This document shows positions 9,615 to 17,719 of a stretch of 32,028 bases of DNA, in pieces (within the stretch, counting starts at the first letter, position 1; each line of letters starts with the position of its first letter). A program made the translations under genes and the position numbers. Source of the DNA: Ferrovibrio sp. (lineage in GTDB: Bacteria > Pseudomonadota > Alphaproteobacteria > Ferrovibrionales > Ferrovibrionaceae); NCBI RefSeq assembly GCF_029255545.1, contig NZ_JANLJJ010000022.1, positions 1 through 32,028 on the forward strand. The letters run 5' to 3'. Under the pieces are notes generated by a model. That model was not told the DNA's origin. It searched no databases and saw only the letters and a program-made list of their open reading frames with translations.

Positions 9615-10961
9615 ATGGCATCGGCAGCGGAACGCATGGCGGGCAGCCTCAATCTCGGGGCGTTTGCCAAAGCGACCGAATTGAAGAAGCGCATCTGGTT
9701 CACGATTGGCGCGCTGATCGTGTACCGTCTTGGCACCTATATTCCGTTGCCTGGCATCGATCCGATGATCATGGCGGATATCTTCCGCCAGCAGGCCGGC
9801 GGCATCCTTGGTATGTTCAACGTGTTTGCCGGTGGTGCGCTTGAGCGCATGACCATCTTTGCGCTGAACATTATGCCATATATCTCGGCCTCCATCATCG
9901 TACAGCTGCTGACGGCGGTTTCGCCGCAGCTCGAAGCGATGAAGAAGGAAGGCGAGGCGGGCCGCAAGAAGCTGAACCAGTATACCCGCTACGGCACGGT
10001 ATTCCTGGCGATTATCCAGGCCTATGGCATTTCGGTTGGTCTGGAAGGCATGAGCGGCAGCCGCGGCGGCGCCGTGATCGATCCCGGCATGTTTTTCCGC
10101 CTGACCACCGTGGTCACACTGACCGGCGGTACGCTGTTCCTGATGTGGCTGGGCGAGCAGATCACCCAGCGCGGCATCGGCCAGGGCACCTCGCTAATTA
10201 TTTTTGCCGGTATCATTGCCGAGCTGCCGCGGGCGATGGCAGCGACCCTGGAACTGGGCCGGACCGGTGCACTGAGCACCTTCTTCATCCTGTTCCTGTT
10301 GGTGCTGATCGTTGCGGTCATCACCTTTATCGTCTTCATGGAGCGCGCCCAGCGCCGCATTCTGGTGCAGTACCCCAAGCGCCAGCAGGGCGCCCGCATG
10401 TTTGGCGGCGAAAGCTCGCATCTGCCGCTCAAGCTCAATACTTCGGGCGTGATTCCGCCGATCTTTGCGTCGTCGCTGCTGCTCATGCCGGCTACCGTCG
10501 CTCAATTCTCCGCCAGCTCGGGCGCCCCCAGCTGGGTCACCACGATCACTACGTTGCTTGGTCATGGTCAGCCGCTCTACATGGCGACCTACGTGGGGCT
10601 GATTGTATTTTTCTGCTTCTTCTATACCTCGGTCGTGTTCAATCCGAACGAAACGGCGGACAATCTGAAGAAATACGGTGGCTTCGTGCCGGGCATCCGC
10701 CCTGGCCAGCGTACGGCCGAGTATTTCGACTATGTCCTGACACGTCTGACGGTGGTTGGTGCGATCTATATCTCGGCAGTTTGCCTGCTGCCTGAATTCC
10801 TGATCTCACAGTATTCGGTGCCATTCTATTTCGGCGGCACCTCATTGCTGATCGTGGTCAGCGTCACCATGGATACCGTGGCGCAGATCCAGTCGCATCT
10901 GCTGGCGCATCAATATGAGGGCCTCATCAAGAAGGCCAAGCTGAGGGGAGCGCGGAAATGA
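9615..10961 (+). CDS. secY: Protein translocase subunit SecY
   Basis: SecY is the channel-forming inner-membrane subunit of the Sec translocon, working with SecE, SecG and SecA. The 448-residue length fits. Residues 20-50 hold the first transmembrane segment ending in [12 protein letters not shown], and [11 protein letters not shown]-like and [17 protein letters not shown] sequences mark the plug and second helix region. [15 protein letters not shown] is the conserved cytoplasmic loop before helix 7. The C-terminus [14 protein letters not shown] is typical. Its stop overlaps adk by 4 bases. Confidence 0.98.
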   Translation: MASAAERMAGSLNLGAFAKATELKKRIWFTIGALIVYRLGTYIPLPGIDPMIMADIFRQQAGGILGMFNVFAGGALERMTIFALNIMPYISASIIVQLLTAVSPQLEAMKKEGEAGRKKLNQYTRYGTVFLAIIQAYGISVGLEGMSGSRGGAVIDPGMFFRLTTVVTLTGGTLFLMWLGEQITQRGIGQGTSLIIFAGIIAELPRAMAATLELGRTGALSTFFILFLLVLIVAVITFIVFMERAQRRILVQYPKRQQGARMFGGESSHLPLKLNTSGVIPPIFASSLLLMPATVAQFSASSGAPSWVTTITTLLGHGQPLYMATYVGLIVFFCFFYTSVVFNPNETADNLKKYGGFVPGIRPGQRTAEYFDYVLTRLTVVGAIYISAVCLLPEFLISQYSVPFYFGGTSLLIVVSVTMDTVAQIQSHLLAHQYEGLIKKAKLRGARK

Positions 10962-11608
10962 GGCTTATCCTGCTCGGACCGCCGGGAGCCGGTAAAGGCA
11001 CCCAGGCCCAGCGTCTGACCGCCAAGCATGGCCTTGTCCAGCTTTCGACCGGTGACATGCTGCGTGCCGCCGTGAAGGCCGGCACCGCGATCGGCCTGAA
11101 GGCCAAGGCGGTCATGGATAGCGGCGCCCTGGTTTCCGATGAGATCGTGGTTGGCATCATCGCCGAGCGCATCGACCAGCCGGATTGCCGCAAGGGCTTC
11201 ATCCTGGACGGCTTCCCGCGCACCACCAAGCAGGCCGAGGCTCTCGACAAGATGCTGGCCGAGCGCAAGCTCAGGCTGGACGCCGTGATCGAGATGAAGG
11301 TCAACGATAGCGTTCTGGTTGAAAGAATCACAGGTCGATTCACCTGCGCCAAGTGCGGTGCGGGCTATCACGACAAATTCCAGCCGACCAGGCAGCCCGG
11401 CGTCTGCGATCGCTGCGGGTCGAACGAATTCACCCGCCGTGCCGACGACAAGGCAGAGACCGTGGTTCCCCGGCTCAAGGCCTATCACGAGCAGACGGCG
11501 CCGCTTCTCCCGTATTACGAGGGGCGGGGCATCCTGCGTCAGGTCGACGGGATGGCTGATATCGACGACGTTACGGGTCAGATCGAGGCCGTGCTGGCCT
11601 CGCTCTGA
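10958..11608 (+). CDS. adk: Adenylate kinase with zinc-binding LID
   Basis: Adenylate kinase interconverts ATP plus AMP and two ADP in the cytoplasm. The 216-residue protein has the P-loop [10 protein letters not shown] at residues 7-16, the AMP-site STGDMLR at 30-36, and LDGFPRT at 83-89. The long LID domain carries four cysteines (C130, C133, C150, C153) in two CxxC pairs, predicting a structural zinc, as in Gram-positive and some proteobacterial enzymes. The start overlaps the secY stop (ATGA), so translation is probably coupled. Confidence 0.98.
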   Translation: MRLILLGPPGAGKGTQAQRLTAKHGLVQLSTGDMLRAAVKAGTAIGLKAKAVMDSGALVSDEIVVGIIAERIDQPDCRKGFILDGFPRTTKQAEALDKMLAERKLRLDAVIEMKVNDSVLVERITGRFTCAKCGAGYHDKFQPTRQPGVCDRCGSNEFTRRADDKAETVVPRLKAYHEQTAPLLPYYEGRGILRQVDGMADIDDVTGQIEAVLASL

Positions 11609-11622
11609 TGGCACTTAAGTAG

Positions 11623-11650
11623 TTGACTGAGTAGAGAGAGTTTCTATAAT
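11623..11650 (+). promoter_or_regulatory. Near-consensus sigma-70 type promoter for the rpsM-rpsK-rpoA-rplQ group
   Basis: TTGACT at 11623-11628 and a perfect TATAAT at 11645-11650 are separated by 16 bases, 15 bases after the adk stop. The predicted start near 11657 leaves a leader of about 140 bases before rpsM. This is the best promoter match in the window. Confidence 0.75.
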
Positions 11651-11674
11651 CGCGCCCCTTGGGCTAAGGGCGCG
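11651..11674 (+). other. Inverted repeat immediately after the alpha-group -10 box
   Basis: CGCGCCCCTT at 11651-11660 pairs with AAGGGCGCG at 11666-11674 with one bulged C and a GGGCT loop. It straddles the predicted transcription start, so it may act as DNA (an operator or a GC-rich discriminator) rather than as a full RNA hairpin. GC-rich discriminators are known to confer stringent control. That role here is inference. Confidence 0.45.
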
Positions 11675-11756
11675 AGCAGGAAAAGAGACAAGGGACCCTG
11701 ACGTAAGTCGTTGACTTCGTTGGGTTTGTCCCATGTCTTTAAGTTGCCCAAGGTGA

Positions 11757-11778
11757 ACGTTCCGGCCGCCCGGGACGT
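11757..11778 (+). promoter_or_regulatory. Leader hairpin just upstream of the rpsM ribosome binding site
   Basis: ACGTTCCGG at 11757-11765 pairs with CCGGGACGT at 11770-11778 through a 9-bp stem with one G-U pair and a CCGC loop. It ends 7 bases before the GAGGAG ribosome binding site of rpsM. The position is suitable for translational feedback by a ribosomal protein, but no such regulator is known for it. Confidence 0.45.
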
Positions 11779-11797
11779 GTGATTCGAGGAGAAAAAC

Positions 11798-12175
11798 GTG
11801 GCGCGTATCGCTGGCGTGAACATTCCGACCAATAAGCGGGTCGTGATCGCACTGACCTACATCTATGGCATCGGCCGGGTGAAGGCGAAAGAAATCTGCG
11901 AGAAGGTGGGTCTGCCGCCGGAACGTCGGGTCAATGAACTGACCGACGCCGAGGTTCTGCAGATCCGCGAGACCATCGATCGCGACTACAAGGTCGAAGG
12001 TGACCTGCGTCGCGAGATCGCCATGGACATCAAGCGCCTGATGGATCTGGGCTGCTATCGCGGCCTGCGCCATCGCAAGGGCCTGCCGGTCCGCGGCCAG
12101 CGCACCCACACCAATGCCCGTACCCGCAAGGGTAAGGCGGTCGCCATCGCCGGCAAGAAAAAGGCGACGCGCTAA
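11798..12175 (+). CDS. rpsM: 30S ribosomal protein S13
   Basis: S13 lies at the top of the 30S head and contacts P-site tRNA through its basic tail. The product is 125 residues with a GTG start and the expected N-terminus [14 protein letters not shown]. The C-terminal [20 protein letters not shown] is the family signature. GAGGAG at 11786-11791 is the ribosome binding site. It is the first gene after the strong promoter at 11623, so it heads the alpha transcription unit. Confidence 0.98.
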   Translation: MARIAGVNIPTNKRVVIALTYIYGIGRVKAKEICEKVGLPPERRVNELTDAEVLQIRETIDRDYKVEGDLRREIAMDIKRLMDLGCYRGLRHRKGLPVRGQRTHTNARTRKGKAVAIAGKKKATR

Positions 12176-12213
12176 ACCGTTAGACCCCGTTTTCGAAGGA
12201 CTGCAGGATCCCC

Positions 12214-12606
12214 ATGGTCAAGGACAAGGCCGCGCGCCCCCGGCGCAAGGAAAAGAAGAACATCACCTCTGCCGTCGCGCATGTGAATGCATCGTTCAAC
12301 AATACGATGATCACCATCACCGATGCGCAGGGCAATACCATCGCCTGGTCGTCGGCTGGCAGCCAGGGCTTCAAGGGCTCGCGCAAATCGACCCCGTATG
12401 CCGCCCAGGTCGCGGCCGACGTGGCCGGTCGCCGCGCCGCCGAGCATGGCGTGCGCACCCTGGAAGTCGAGGTGAAGGGTCCGGGTTCGGGCCGCGAGTC
12501 GGCCCTGCGCGCGTTGCAGGCTGTCGGCTTCGTCATCACCAGCATCCGCGACGTGACGCCAATCCCGCATAACGGTTGCCGCCCGCCGAAACGCCGACGC
12601 ATCTGA
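12214..12606 (+). CDS. rpsK: 30S ribosomal protein S11
   Basis: S11 forms part of the platform near the E site. The product is 130 residues. [10 protein letters not shown]-like [20 protein letters not shown] and the C-terminal [18 protein letters not shown] are diagnostic. It follows rpsM by 38 bases. Unlike gammaproteobacteria, no rpsD follows. The next gene is rpoA after a 126-base gap holding two hairpins. Confidence 0.98.
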   Translation: MVKDKAARPRRKEKKNITSAVAHVNASFNNTMITITDAQGNTIAWSSAGSQGFKGSRKSTPYAAQVAADVAGRRAAEHGVRTLEVEVKGPGSGRESALRALQAVGFVITSIRDVTPIPHNGCRPPKRRRI

Positions 12607-12611
12607 TTGAT

Positions 12612-12631
12612 CGCGCCGGCTTTCCGGCGCG
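12612..12631 (+). other. First hairpin between rpsK and rpoA
   Basis: CGCGCCGG at 12612-12619 pairs with CCGGCGCG at 12624-12631 around CTTT. The stem starts 5 bases after the rpsK stop. No T tract follows, so Rho-independent termination is unlikely. An RNA 3'-end stabiliser or processing site is possible. Confidence 0.45.
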
Positions 12632-12649
12632 CAACGAGAACAACGTGGC

Positions 12650-12669
12650 CGGCCGCCGCAAGGCGGCCG
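12650..12669 (+). other. Second hairpin between rpsK and rpoA
   Basis: CGGCCGCC at 12650-12657 pairs with GGCGGCCG at 12662-12669 around a GCAA tetraloop, a stable GNRA-type loop. It lies 63 bases before the rpoA start and has no T tract. Together with the first hairpin it makes this gap unusually structured. Confidence 0.45.
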
Positions 12670-12732
12670 TTGCCGCAACCGAGGTGGTCTAGGCGGAGTG
12701 CCCGCACCCGCCGCAACCGAACGAGGTTACAG

Positions 12733-13749
12733 GTGATCCAGAAGAATTGGACCGATCTGATTAAGCCGAACAAGCTGGTGATCGAGCCGGGCGCCGTGCC
12801 GGGCCGTACCGCTACCATCGTTGCCGAGCCGCTGGAGCGCGGGTTCGGCCTTACCCTGGGCAATGCGCTGCGTCGCGTGCTGTTGTCATCGCTGCAGGGT
12901 GCCGCTGTCACATCGATCAAGATCGATGGCGTGCTGCATGAATTCTCGTCGATTCCCGGCGTACGTGAAGACGTCACCGACATCGTGTTGAACATCAAGT
13001 CGATGGCGCTGAAGATGCACGGCGAAGGCCCGAAGCGCATGCATCTGAATGCCCAGGGTCCGTGCGAAGTCACTGCCAAGATGATCGAGACTGGCCATGA
13101 CATCGAGGTGATGGATCCCAGCCACGTGCTGTGCACGCTGGATGCCGGCGCCACCATCCGCATGGAACTCACGGTCGAGACCGGCAAGGGTTATGTCCCG
13201 GCTTCAGCCAACCGTCCGGAAGATGCGCCGATTGGCCTGATCCCGGTCGATGCGCTCTACAGCCCGGTCCGCAAGGTTTCCTATAAGGTCGAGAATACCC
13301 GCGAGGGCCAGATTCTCGACTACGACAAGCTGACCATGCAGATCGAGACCAACGGCGCGATCAAGCCGGAAGATGCCGTGGCTTATGCCGCTCGCATTCT
13401 GCAGGACCAGCTGCAGCTCTTCATCAACTTCGAAGAGCCGAAGGCCGAGACTCGCGAGAAGACTTCGGCCGAGCCGGAATTCAATCCGAACCTGCTGCGT
13501 CGTGTCGACGAGCTGGAGTTGTCGGTGCGTTCGGCCAACTGCCTCAAGAACGACAACATCGTCTATATCGGTGATCTGATCCAGAAGACCGAAGCCGAGA
13601 TGCTGCGCACGCCGAATTTCGGCCGCAAGTCGCTGAACGAAATCAAGGAAGTTCTGGCTCAGATGGGTCTGCATCTTGGCATGCATGTTCCCAACTGGCC
13701 GCCGGAGAATATCGAGGAACTGGCGAAGAAGCTGCAGGATCAATACTGA
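12733..13749 (+). CDS. rpoA: RNA polymerase alpha subunit
   Basis: The alpha subunit dimerises to nucleate RNA polymerase assembly, and its C-terminal domain contacts UP elements and activators. The GTG at 12733 gives 338 residues and the conserved start [14 protein letters not shown], with GAGGT at 12723-12727. The frame is open for 42 more codons upstream, but that stretch is Arg-rich and not conserved. The N-terminal domain shows [18 protein letters not shown], and the C-terminal domain shows [16 protein letters not shown] and [15 protein letters not shown]. Confidence 0.97.
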   Translation: MIQKNWTDLIKPNKLVIEPGAVPGRTATIVAEPLERGFGLTLGNALRRVLLSSLQGAAVTSIKIDGVLHEFSSIPGVREDVTDIVLNIKSMALKMHGEGPKRMHLNAQGPCEVTAKMIETGHDIEVMDPSHVLCTLDAGATIRMELTVETGKGYVPASANRPEDAPIGLIPVDALYSPVRKVSYKVENTREGQILDYDKLTMQIETNGAIKPEDAVAYAARILQDQLQLFINFEEPKAETREKTSAEPEFNPNLLRRVDELELSVRSANCLKNDNIVYIGDLIQKTEAEMLRTPNFGRKSLNEIKEVLAQMGLHLGMHVPNWPPENIEELAKKLQDQY

Positions 13750-13784
13750 TCCTGTCCGCCTAAAGAAGATCGAGGAGAGTAGTC

Positions 13785-14204
13785 ATGCGTCACCGCAATG
13801 CCGGCCGCAAACTCAATAAGACCAGTGCCCATCGCCGCGCCATGTTTGGCAACATGGCAGCGTCGCTGATCAAGCATGAGCAGATCACCACCACGCTGCC
13901 CAAGGCCAAGGAGCTGAAGCCGCTGATCGACAAGCTGATCACGCTCGGCAAGCGCGGCGATCTGCATGCCCGTCGCCAGGCGCTGTCTTTCCTGCCGGAG
14001 AAGGCCGCGGTGGACAAGCTGTTCTCGACCCTGAACCAGCGCTATGCCAGCCGCAACGGCGGTTACAGCCGCGTGCTGAAGGCCGGTTTCCGTTATGGCG
14101 ACGCCGCCCCGATGGCCGTGGTCGAGCTGGTTGATCGTGATCCGGCTGCCAAGGGCCTGGATTCAGGTCCGGTCCAGACGGCCGCTGAGGAAGCGGCGGC
14201 CTGA
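13785..14204 (+). CDS. rplQ: 50S ribosomal protein L17
   Basis: L17 lies near the tunnel exit. The product is 139 residues. [20 protein letters not shown] and the central [20 protein letters not shown] are diagnostic. It closes the alpha transcription unit, 35 bases after rpoA, with a GAGGAGAG ribosome binding site at 13772-13779. A strong intrinsic terminator follows. Confidence 0.98.
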   Translation: MRHRNAGRKLNKTSAHRRAMFGNMAASLIKHEQITTTLPKAKELKPLIDKLITLGKRGDLHARRQALSFLPEKAAVDKLFSTLNQRYASRNGGYSRVLKAGFRYGDAAPMAVVELVDRDPAAKGLDSGPVQTAAEEAAA

Positions 14205-14229
14205 TCGGCTGACGCATAGCAGTTTAAAG

Positions 14230-14264
14230 CGGCGGTCCGGGTTTCCGGGCCGCCGTTTTCGTTT
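14230..14264 (+). terminator. Intrinsic terminator after rplQ
   Basis: CGGCGGTCCGG at 14230-14240 pairs with CCGGGCCGCCG at 14245-14255 (one G-T pair) around GTTT, followed by TTTTCGTTT. An 11-bp GC-rich stem plus a T tract makes this the clearest terminator in the window. It ends the ribosomal cluster. Confidence 0.9.
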
Positions 14265-14288
14265 CGGGATGGCCGCCTGATCTTCTGG

Positions 14289-14744
14289 TCAGACGGGGTC
14301 TTCGGTCAGGTCAGCTTTGTCGGCAGGCGAGAAGATCACTCCGACCAGGATCATCTCCACCATGTCGCGGCCCAGGGGCAGGATCAGAGATTGATGGTCC
14401 ATCGGCTGGTCGCCGATCAGGCCGCGCCTGCGGATCAGGGCTGGCTCGCTGTTCTCCATCACGCCCTTGTAGACGCCGCGTACTCGGGCGGCGAATTCCG
14501 GCCAGGGATGCTGGTCGTTGTATTTGCCCGTCATGTCAAAGCCCTGCCGGCGGGCGATCTCGCTGCCGAACAGGCGATACCGGAAGCGTAGCGGGGTGGT
14601 TTCGATGTCGATCAGGATCAGGCTGCCAAGGATGAATTTCAGGTCGAGCGGGTCGATATCGTCGCGGGTCGGAAAGCGCCTTTGGCCCCGCCTGTCATCC
14701 CAGTAGGCGTATAGCTGCAGCAGCAGCGGCTGGTTAAGCTCCAT
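14289..14744 (-). CDS. PAS_5 family protein
   Basis: The 151-residue product matches the PAS_5 family, formerly DUF1457, which is common in alphaproteobacteria. Visible signatures are LYAYWDDRRGQRRFPTRDDI at residues 11-30, the following DPLDLKFILGSLILIDIE, and the RFRYRLFGSEIARRQG strand-helix around residue 53. The C-terminal half (LILPLGRDMVEMILVGVIFS) completes the PAS-like sheet. There is no output domain, transmembrane helix or signal peptide, so it is probably a cytoplasmic sensor or partner protein. It is transcribed away from the protease gene across a 113-base gap. Ligand and role are unknown. Confidence 0.8.
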   Translation of the reverse strand: MELNQPLLLQLYAYWDDRRGQRRFPTRDDIDPLDLKFILGSLILIDIETTPLRFRYRLFGSEIARRQGFDMTGKYNDQHPWPEFAARVRGVYKGVMENSEPALIRRRGLIGDQPMDHQSLILPLGRDMVEMILVGVIFSPADKADLTEDPV

Positions 14745-14762
14745 AAGCCCGACAGATCTCCC

Positions 14763-14776
14763 TTGTTCTGTAACAA
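14763..14776. repeat. Short inverted repeat between the divergent PAS_5 and protease genes
   Basis: TTGTT at 14763-14767 and AACAA at 14772-14776 form a dyad with a 4-base centre, 18 bases upstream of the PAS_5 start. It could be an operator for either gene, but a 5-bp dyad may also be chance. Confidence 0.25.
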
Positions 14777-14822
14777 TTAATCCAGCCGGAAGATGAATGG
14801 GGTCTTAAAGCCGCCTTGCCCA

Positions 14823-14852
14823 TTGAAAACCTTTCGGAAACATCCTTATTAA
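14823..14852 (+). promoter_or_regulatory. Candidate promoter of the Do-family protease
   Basis: TTGAAA at 14823-14828 and TATTAA at 14847-14852 are separated by 18 bases. The predicted start would fall at or within a few bases of the ATG at 14858, implying a leaderless or nearly leaderless message. No Shine-Dalgarno is visible before that ATG. Confidence 0.35.
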
Positions 14853-14857
14853 AAAGC

Positions 14858-16276
14858 ATGCTTCGACAGCCGTTTCCCCGTCGTATCTTCCTTGTCCTGG
14901 CTGGCCTGCTGGCTGCGCTGCTGCCCGCCATTGCCCCGGCACAGCCGCGCCTGCCGGCCAGCCGCAGCGAGATCCAACTCAGTTTCGCACCGCTGGTGCA
15001 GCGCGCGGCGCCGGCCGTGGTCAATGTCTATACCCGCCGGGTCGAAAAGGTGCAGCGCCCGCCGTTGTTCGACGACCCGTTCTTCCGCCATTTCTTCGGC
15101 AACCAGATGCCCTTCGGCGAACCACGCGAACGCATTGCCCAGTCGCTTGGTTCCGGTGTGATCGTCGAGGCGGATGGGGTGATCGTCACCAATAACCACG
15201 TGGTAGAGGGCGCTACGGAGATCGTGGTCGCGCTGGCCGATCGCCGCGAATTCGAAGCCCGCGTCATAGCGGCTGATCCGCGCGTTGATCTTGCCGTGTT
15301 GCGTATCGATACGCGCGGCGAAAACCTGCCTTTTCTGGAGTTCCGTGATTCCGACGAACTGCAGGTCGGCGACCTGGTCGTGGCCATCGGCAATCCGTTT
15401 GGTGTCGGTCAGACCGTCACGCAAGGCATCGTATCAGCCTTGGGCCGCACCGGCATCGGCGACGCCGATGCCCAGTCCTTCATCCAGACCGACGCGGCGA
15501 TCAACCCCGGCAATTCCGGTGGCGCCCTGGTGACGATGGATGGCAAGCTGGCCGGCGTGAATACCGCGATCTATTCGCGCTCGGGGGGATCAATCGGCAT
15601 TGGATTTGCCATTCCGGCGAATCTGGTTGCTTCCACCGTGTCCAGTGCGCTGGCGGGCAAGGGGATCAAGCGACCGTGGCTTGGCGCCAATGGCGAACCG
15701 GTGACATCAGATATCGCGGCGGGCCTGGGACTGGCGCGTCCTAACGGCGTTCTGATCGGCGAGATCTATCGTGGTGGTCCGGCCGACCATGCCGGGCTGC
15801 GCACCGGGGATGTGGTGCTGGCCGTCGAAGGGCGTGAGGTGAACGATCCGCAGGGGCTGAAATTCCGCATTTCCACCCGCAAGCTCGGCGAGACGGCGGC
15901 GCTTGATGTGCTGCGTCGTGGCCAGCGCGTGACCCTGCGCATGAACATGGTCGAGGCGCCAGAAGCGCCGCCGCGCGAGATTACCCAGCTTGCCGGAAAT
16001 CAACCGCTGGCCGGTGCGACGGTGGCCAATCTGTCGCCGGCGCTGGCGATTGAACTGGCTATCGATACGCTGGAGCAGGGCGTCATCGTCATGAATGTCG
16101 CCCAGGGTTCGCCGGCTTATCGGCTGCGGGTGCGGCCCGGCGATCTGATCGTCAAGATCAACAACCGCGATGTCGGGGATGTGCGTGGCCTGCAGGGATT
16201 GGTGCGGGGTACCGATCAGTGGACCGTGGTGCTGAAACGCGGCAAGCAGTTGCTGTCCTTCAGTGTGCGCGCATGA
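14858..16276 (+). CDS. Periplasmic Do/HtrA-family serine protease
   Basis: This is a trypsin-like protease of the DegP/DegQ type, which degrades misfolded envelope proteins. From the ATG at 14858 it is 472 residues. A signal peptide is visible (basic MLRQPFPRR, a hydrophobic run to about residue 26, AQ at 28-29). The catalytic triad is intact: H114 in TNNHVVEG, D144 in DPRVDLAVL, S220 in NPGNSGGAL. Two PDZ domains follow, about 270-365 and 385-470. A TTG 14 codons upstream would bury the signal peptide and is less likely. The stop overlaps rarA (ATGA). Confidence 0.93.
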   Translation: MLRQPFPRRIFLVLAGLLAALLPAIAPAQPRLPASRSEIQLSFAPLVQRAAPAVVNVYTRRVEKVQRPPLFDDPFFRHFFGNQMPFGEPRERIAQSLGSGVIVEADGVIVTNNHVVEGATEIVVALADRREFEARVIAADPRVDLAVLRIDTRGENLPFLEFRDSDELQVGDLVVAIGNPFGVGQTVTQGIVSALGRTGIGDADAQSFIQTDAAINPGNSGGALVTMDGKLAGVNTAIYSRSGGSIGIGFAIPANLVASTVSSALAGKGIKRPWLGANGEPVTSDIAAGLGLARPNGVLIGEIYRGGPADHAGLRTGDVVLAVEGREVNDPQGLKFRISTRKLGETAALDVLRRGQRVTLRMNMVEAPEAPPREITQLAGNQPLAGATVANLSPALAIELAIDTLEQGVIVMNVAQGSPAYRLRVRPGDLIVKINNRDVGDVRGLQGLVRGTDQWTVVLKRGKQLLSFSVRA

Positions 16277-17601
16277 GCGGCGGCAGCGATAACCTGTTTG
16301 TCGCGGCTGGGATTGAAGCCGTTCCGGCCGGACCGCTGGCCGACCGGCTGCGCCCGAAAACCCTGGACGAGATCATCGGGCAGGACCATCTGCTGAAAGA
16401 CGGGGGGCCGCTGGCCCGCATGGTGCAGGCGAAGAAACTGGCCAGCCTGATTCTGTGGGGACCACCCGGCACGGGAAAGACGTCGATCGCCCGCCTGCTG
16501 GCCGATGCCACGGGGCTGGTTTTCGCGCCGCTATCGGCGGTGTTCTCCGGTGTAGCGGATCTGCGCAAGGTGTTTGACGAGGCACGCAAACGTCGCGCCA
16601 TGGGGCAGACGACGCTGCTGTTCGTCGACGAGATCCATCGCTTCAATCGCGCCCAGCAGGATGGCTTTCTGCCTTATGTCGAGGATGGCACGGTGGTTCT
16701 GGTTGGCGCCACCACCGAGAATCCAAGCTTTGCGCTGAACTCGGCTCTGCTTTCGCGCGCCGCCGTGGTGGTTCTGCATCGGCTGGATGATGCCGCGCTG
16801 GAGGCGTTGCTGCAGCGCGCGGAAGCCATCGAGGATCGGGACCTGCCGCTGACCGAGGAAGCACGTGCCGCCCTGCGTGCCATGGCGGATGGCGATGGGC
16901 GTTATCTGCTTAACATGGCCGAGCAGATTTACACCCTGCCGGCTGGTACGGCGCGGTTGGATTCCGAGCGGTTGGCCGAAACGCTGCAGAAGCGCGCGCC
17001 GCTCTACGACAAGACCCAGGACGAACACTATAATCTGATCTCGGCCCTGCATAAATCCATGCGCGGCTCCGATGTCGATGCGGCTTTGTACTGGATGGCG
17101 CGCATGCTGGTCGGTGGCGAAGACCCGTTGTACATCTGCCGGCGTCTTGTGCGTTTCGCCGCCGAGGATATCGGCATGGCCGATCCGAATGCTCTGCTGC
17201 AGGCGCTGGCGGCCAAGGAGATGTATGATTTCCTCGGTTCGCCGGAAGGTGAACTCGGCCTGGTGCAGGCTGTGATCTATCTGGCCACGGCGCCGAAATC
17301 GAATGCCGCCTACAAGGCTGAGAGCCGCGCCAAGAGGGCTGCTCGAGAACATGGCTCGCTGATGCCGCCGATGCATATCCTCAATGCGCCGACCAAGATG
17401 ATGAAGGAGCTCGGTTACAGCAGCGGCTATGCCTATGATCACGATGCCGACGACGGTTTCTCGGGACAGAATTATTTCCCCGATGAAATGGCGCGGCAGG
17501 CCTTCTACCGCCCGGTCGAGCGCGGCTTCGAGCGCGAGATTCTCAAGCGGCTGGATTACTGGCAGAAGCTGCGGGCGAAGCGGCAAGTTGAGGGAAAATA
17601 G
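16273..17601 (+). CDS. rarA: Replication-associated recombination protein A, AAA+ ATPase
   Basis: RarA (MgsA, the bacterial relative of WRNIP1) acts at stalled replication forks together with the clamp loader and SSB. The 442-residue product has Walker A GPPGTGKT at 63-70, Walker B LLFVDEIHRF at 115-124 and the sensor segment GATTENPSFALNSALLSR. The C-terminal tetramerisation region shows SDVDAALYWMARML and AAEDIGMADPNAL. The start at MSGGSDNLF is chosen because it overlaps the protease stop by 4 bases. An upstream in-frame ATG lies well inside the protease gene. Confidence 0.96.
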   Translation: MSGGSDNLFVAAGIEAVPAGPLADRLRPKTLDEIIGQDHLLKDGGPLARMVQAKKLASLILWGPPGTGKTSIARLLADATGLVFAPLSAVFSGVADLRKVFDEARKRRAMGQTTLLFVDEIHRFNRAQQDGFLPYVEDGTVVLVGATTENPSFALNSALLSRAAVVVLHRLDDAALEALLQRAEAIEDRDLPLTEEARAALRAMADGDGRYLLNMAEQIYTLPAGTARLDSERLAETLQKRAPLYDKTQDEHYNLISALHKSMRGSDVDAALYWMARMLVGGEDPLYICRRLVRFAAEDIGMADPNALLQALAAKEMYDFLGSPEGELGLVQAVIYLATAPKSNAAYKAESRAKRAAREHGSLMPPMHILNAPTKMMKELGYSSGYAYDHDADDGFSGQNYFPDEMARQAFYRPVERGFEREILKRLDYWQKLRAKRQVEGK

Positions 17602-17611
17602 GCGGAAATCC

Positions 17612-17644
17612 GCGGTTGCGACTCGTTAACCAACTCGCAACCGC
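17612..17644. repeat. 10-bp inverted repeat after rarA
   Basis: GCGGTTGCGA at 17612-17621 is the exact reverse complement of TCGCAACCGC at 17635-17644, with a 13-base centre containing GTTAAC. There is no T tract, so it is not a classical terminator. The right arm ends at the candidate -35 of the next gene, which fits an operator. Confidence 0.6.
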
Positions 17645-17672
17645 TGACCCTGCAGGCTGCCTGGTGTATAGT
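17644..17672 (+). promoter_or_regulatory. Candidate promoter of the small membrane protein gene
   Basis: CTGACC at 17644-17649 and TATAGT at 17667-17672 are 17 bases apart. The -10 is good and the -35 moderate. The inverted repeat at 17612-17644 directly abuts it. Confidence 0.45.
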
Positions 17673-17706
17673 GCGGCCATGATTTTGTGAAAAGCTCAAA
17701 CCTGAC

Positions 17707-17710
17707 GGAG
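17707..17710 (+). promoter_or_regulatory. Ribosome binding site favouring the GTG start at 17720
   Basis: GGAG lies 9 bases before the GTG at 17720. The more upstream GTG at 17687, in the same frame, has no purine-rich element in front of it and would follow the predicted transcription start by only a few bases. Confidence 0.45.
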
Positions 17711-17719
17711 CGTTTCTCT

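Noticed and set aside
10145-10795. Open frame of 216 codons in another frame inside secY
   Set aside because: It lies wholly inside secY, its translation is Arg/His/Trp-rich noise, and it has no start signal.
11711-11739. Second TTGACT in the rpsM leader as another promoter
   Set aside because: The matching -10 at 17 bases is TGTCTT, only three of six consensus bases, and a much better promoter lies upstream.
12607-12732. In-frame upstream extension of rpoA
   Set aside because: The 42 extra codons are Arg/Pro-rich, overlap two hairpins, and are not part of the RNA polymerase alpha family. The GTG at 12733 has a ribosome binding site and the conserved N-terminus.
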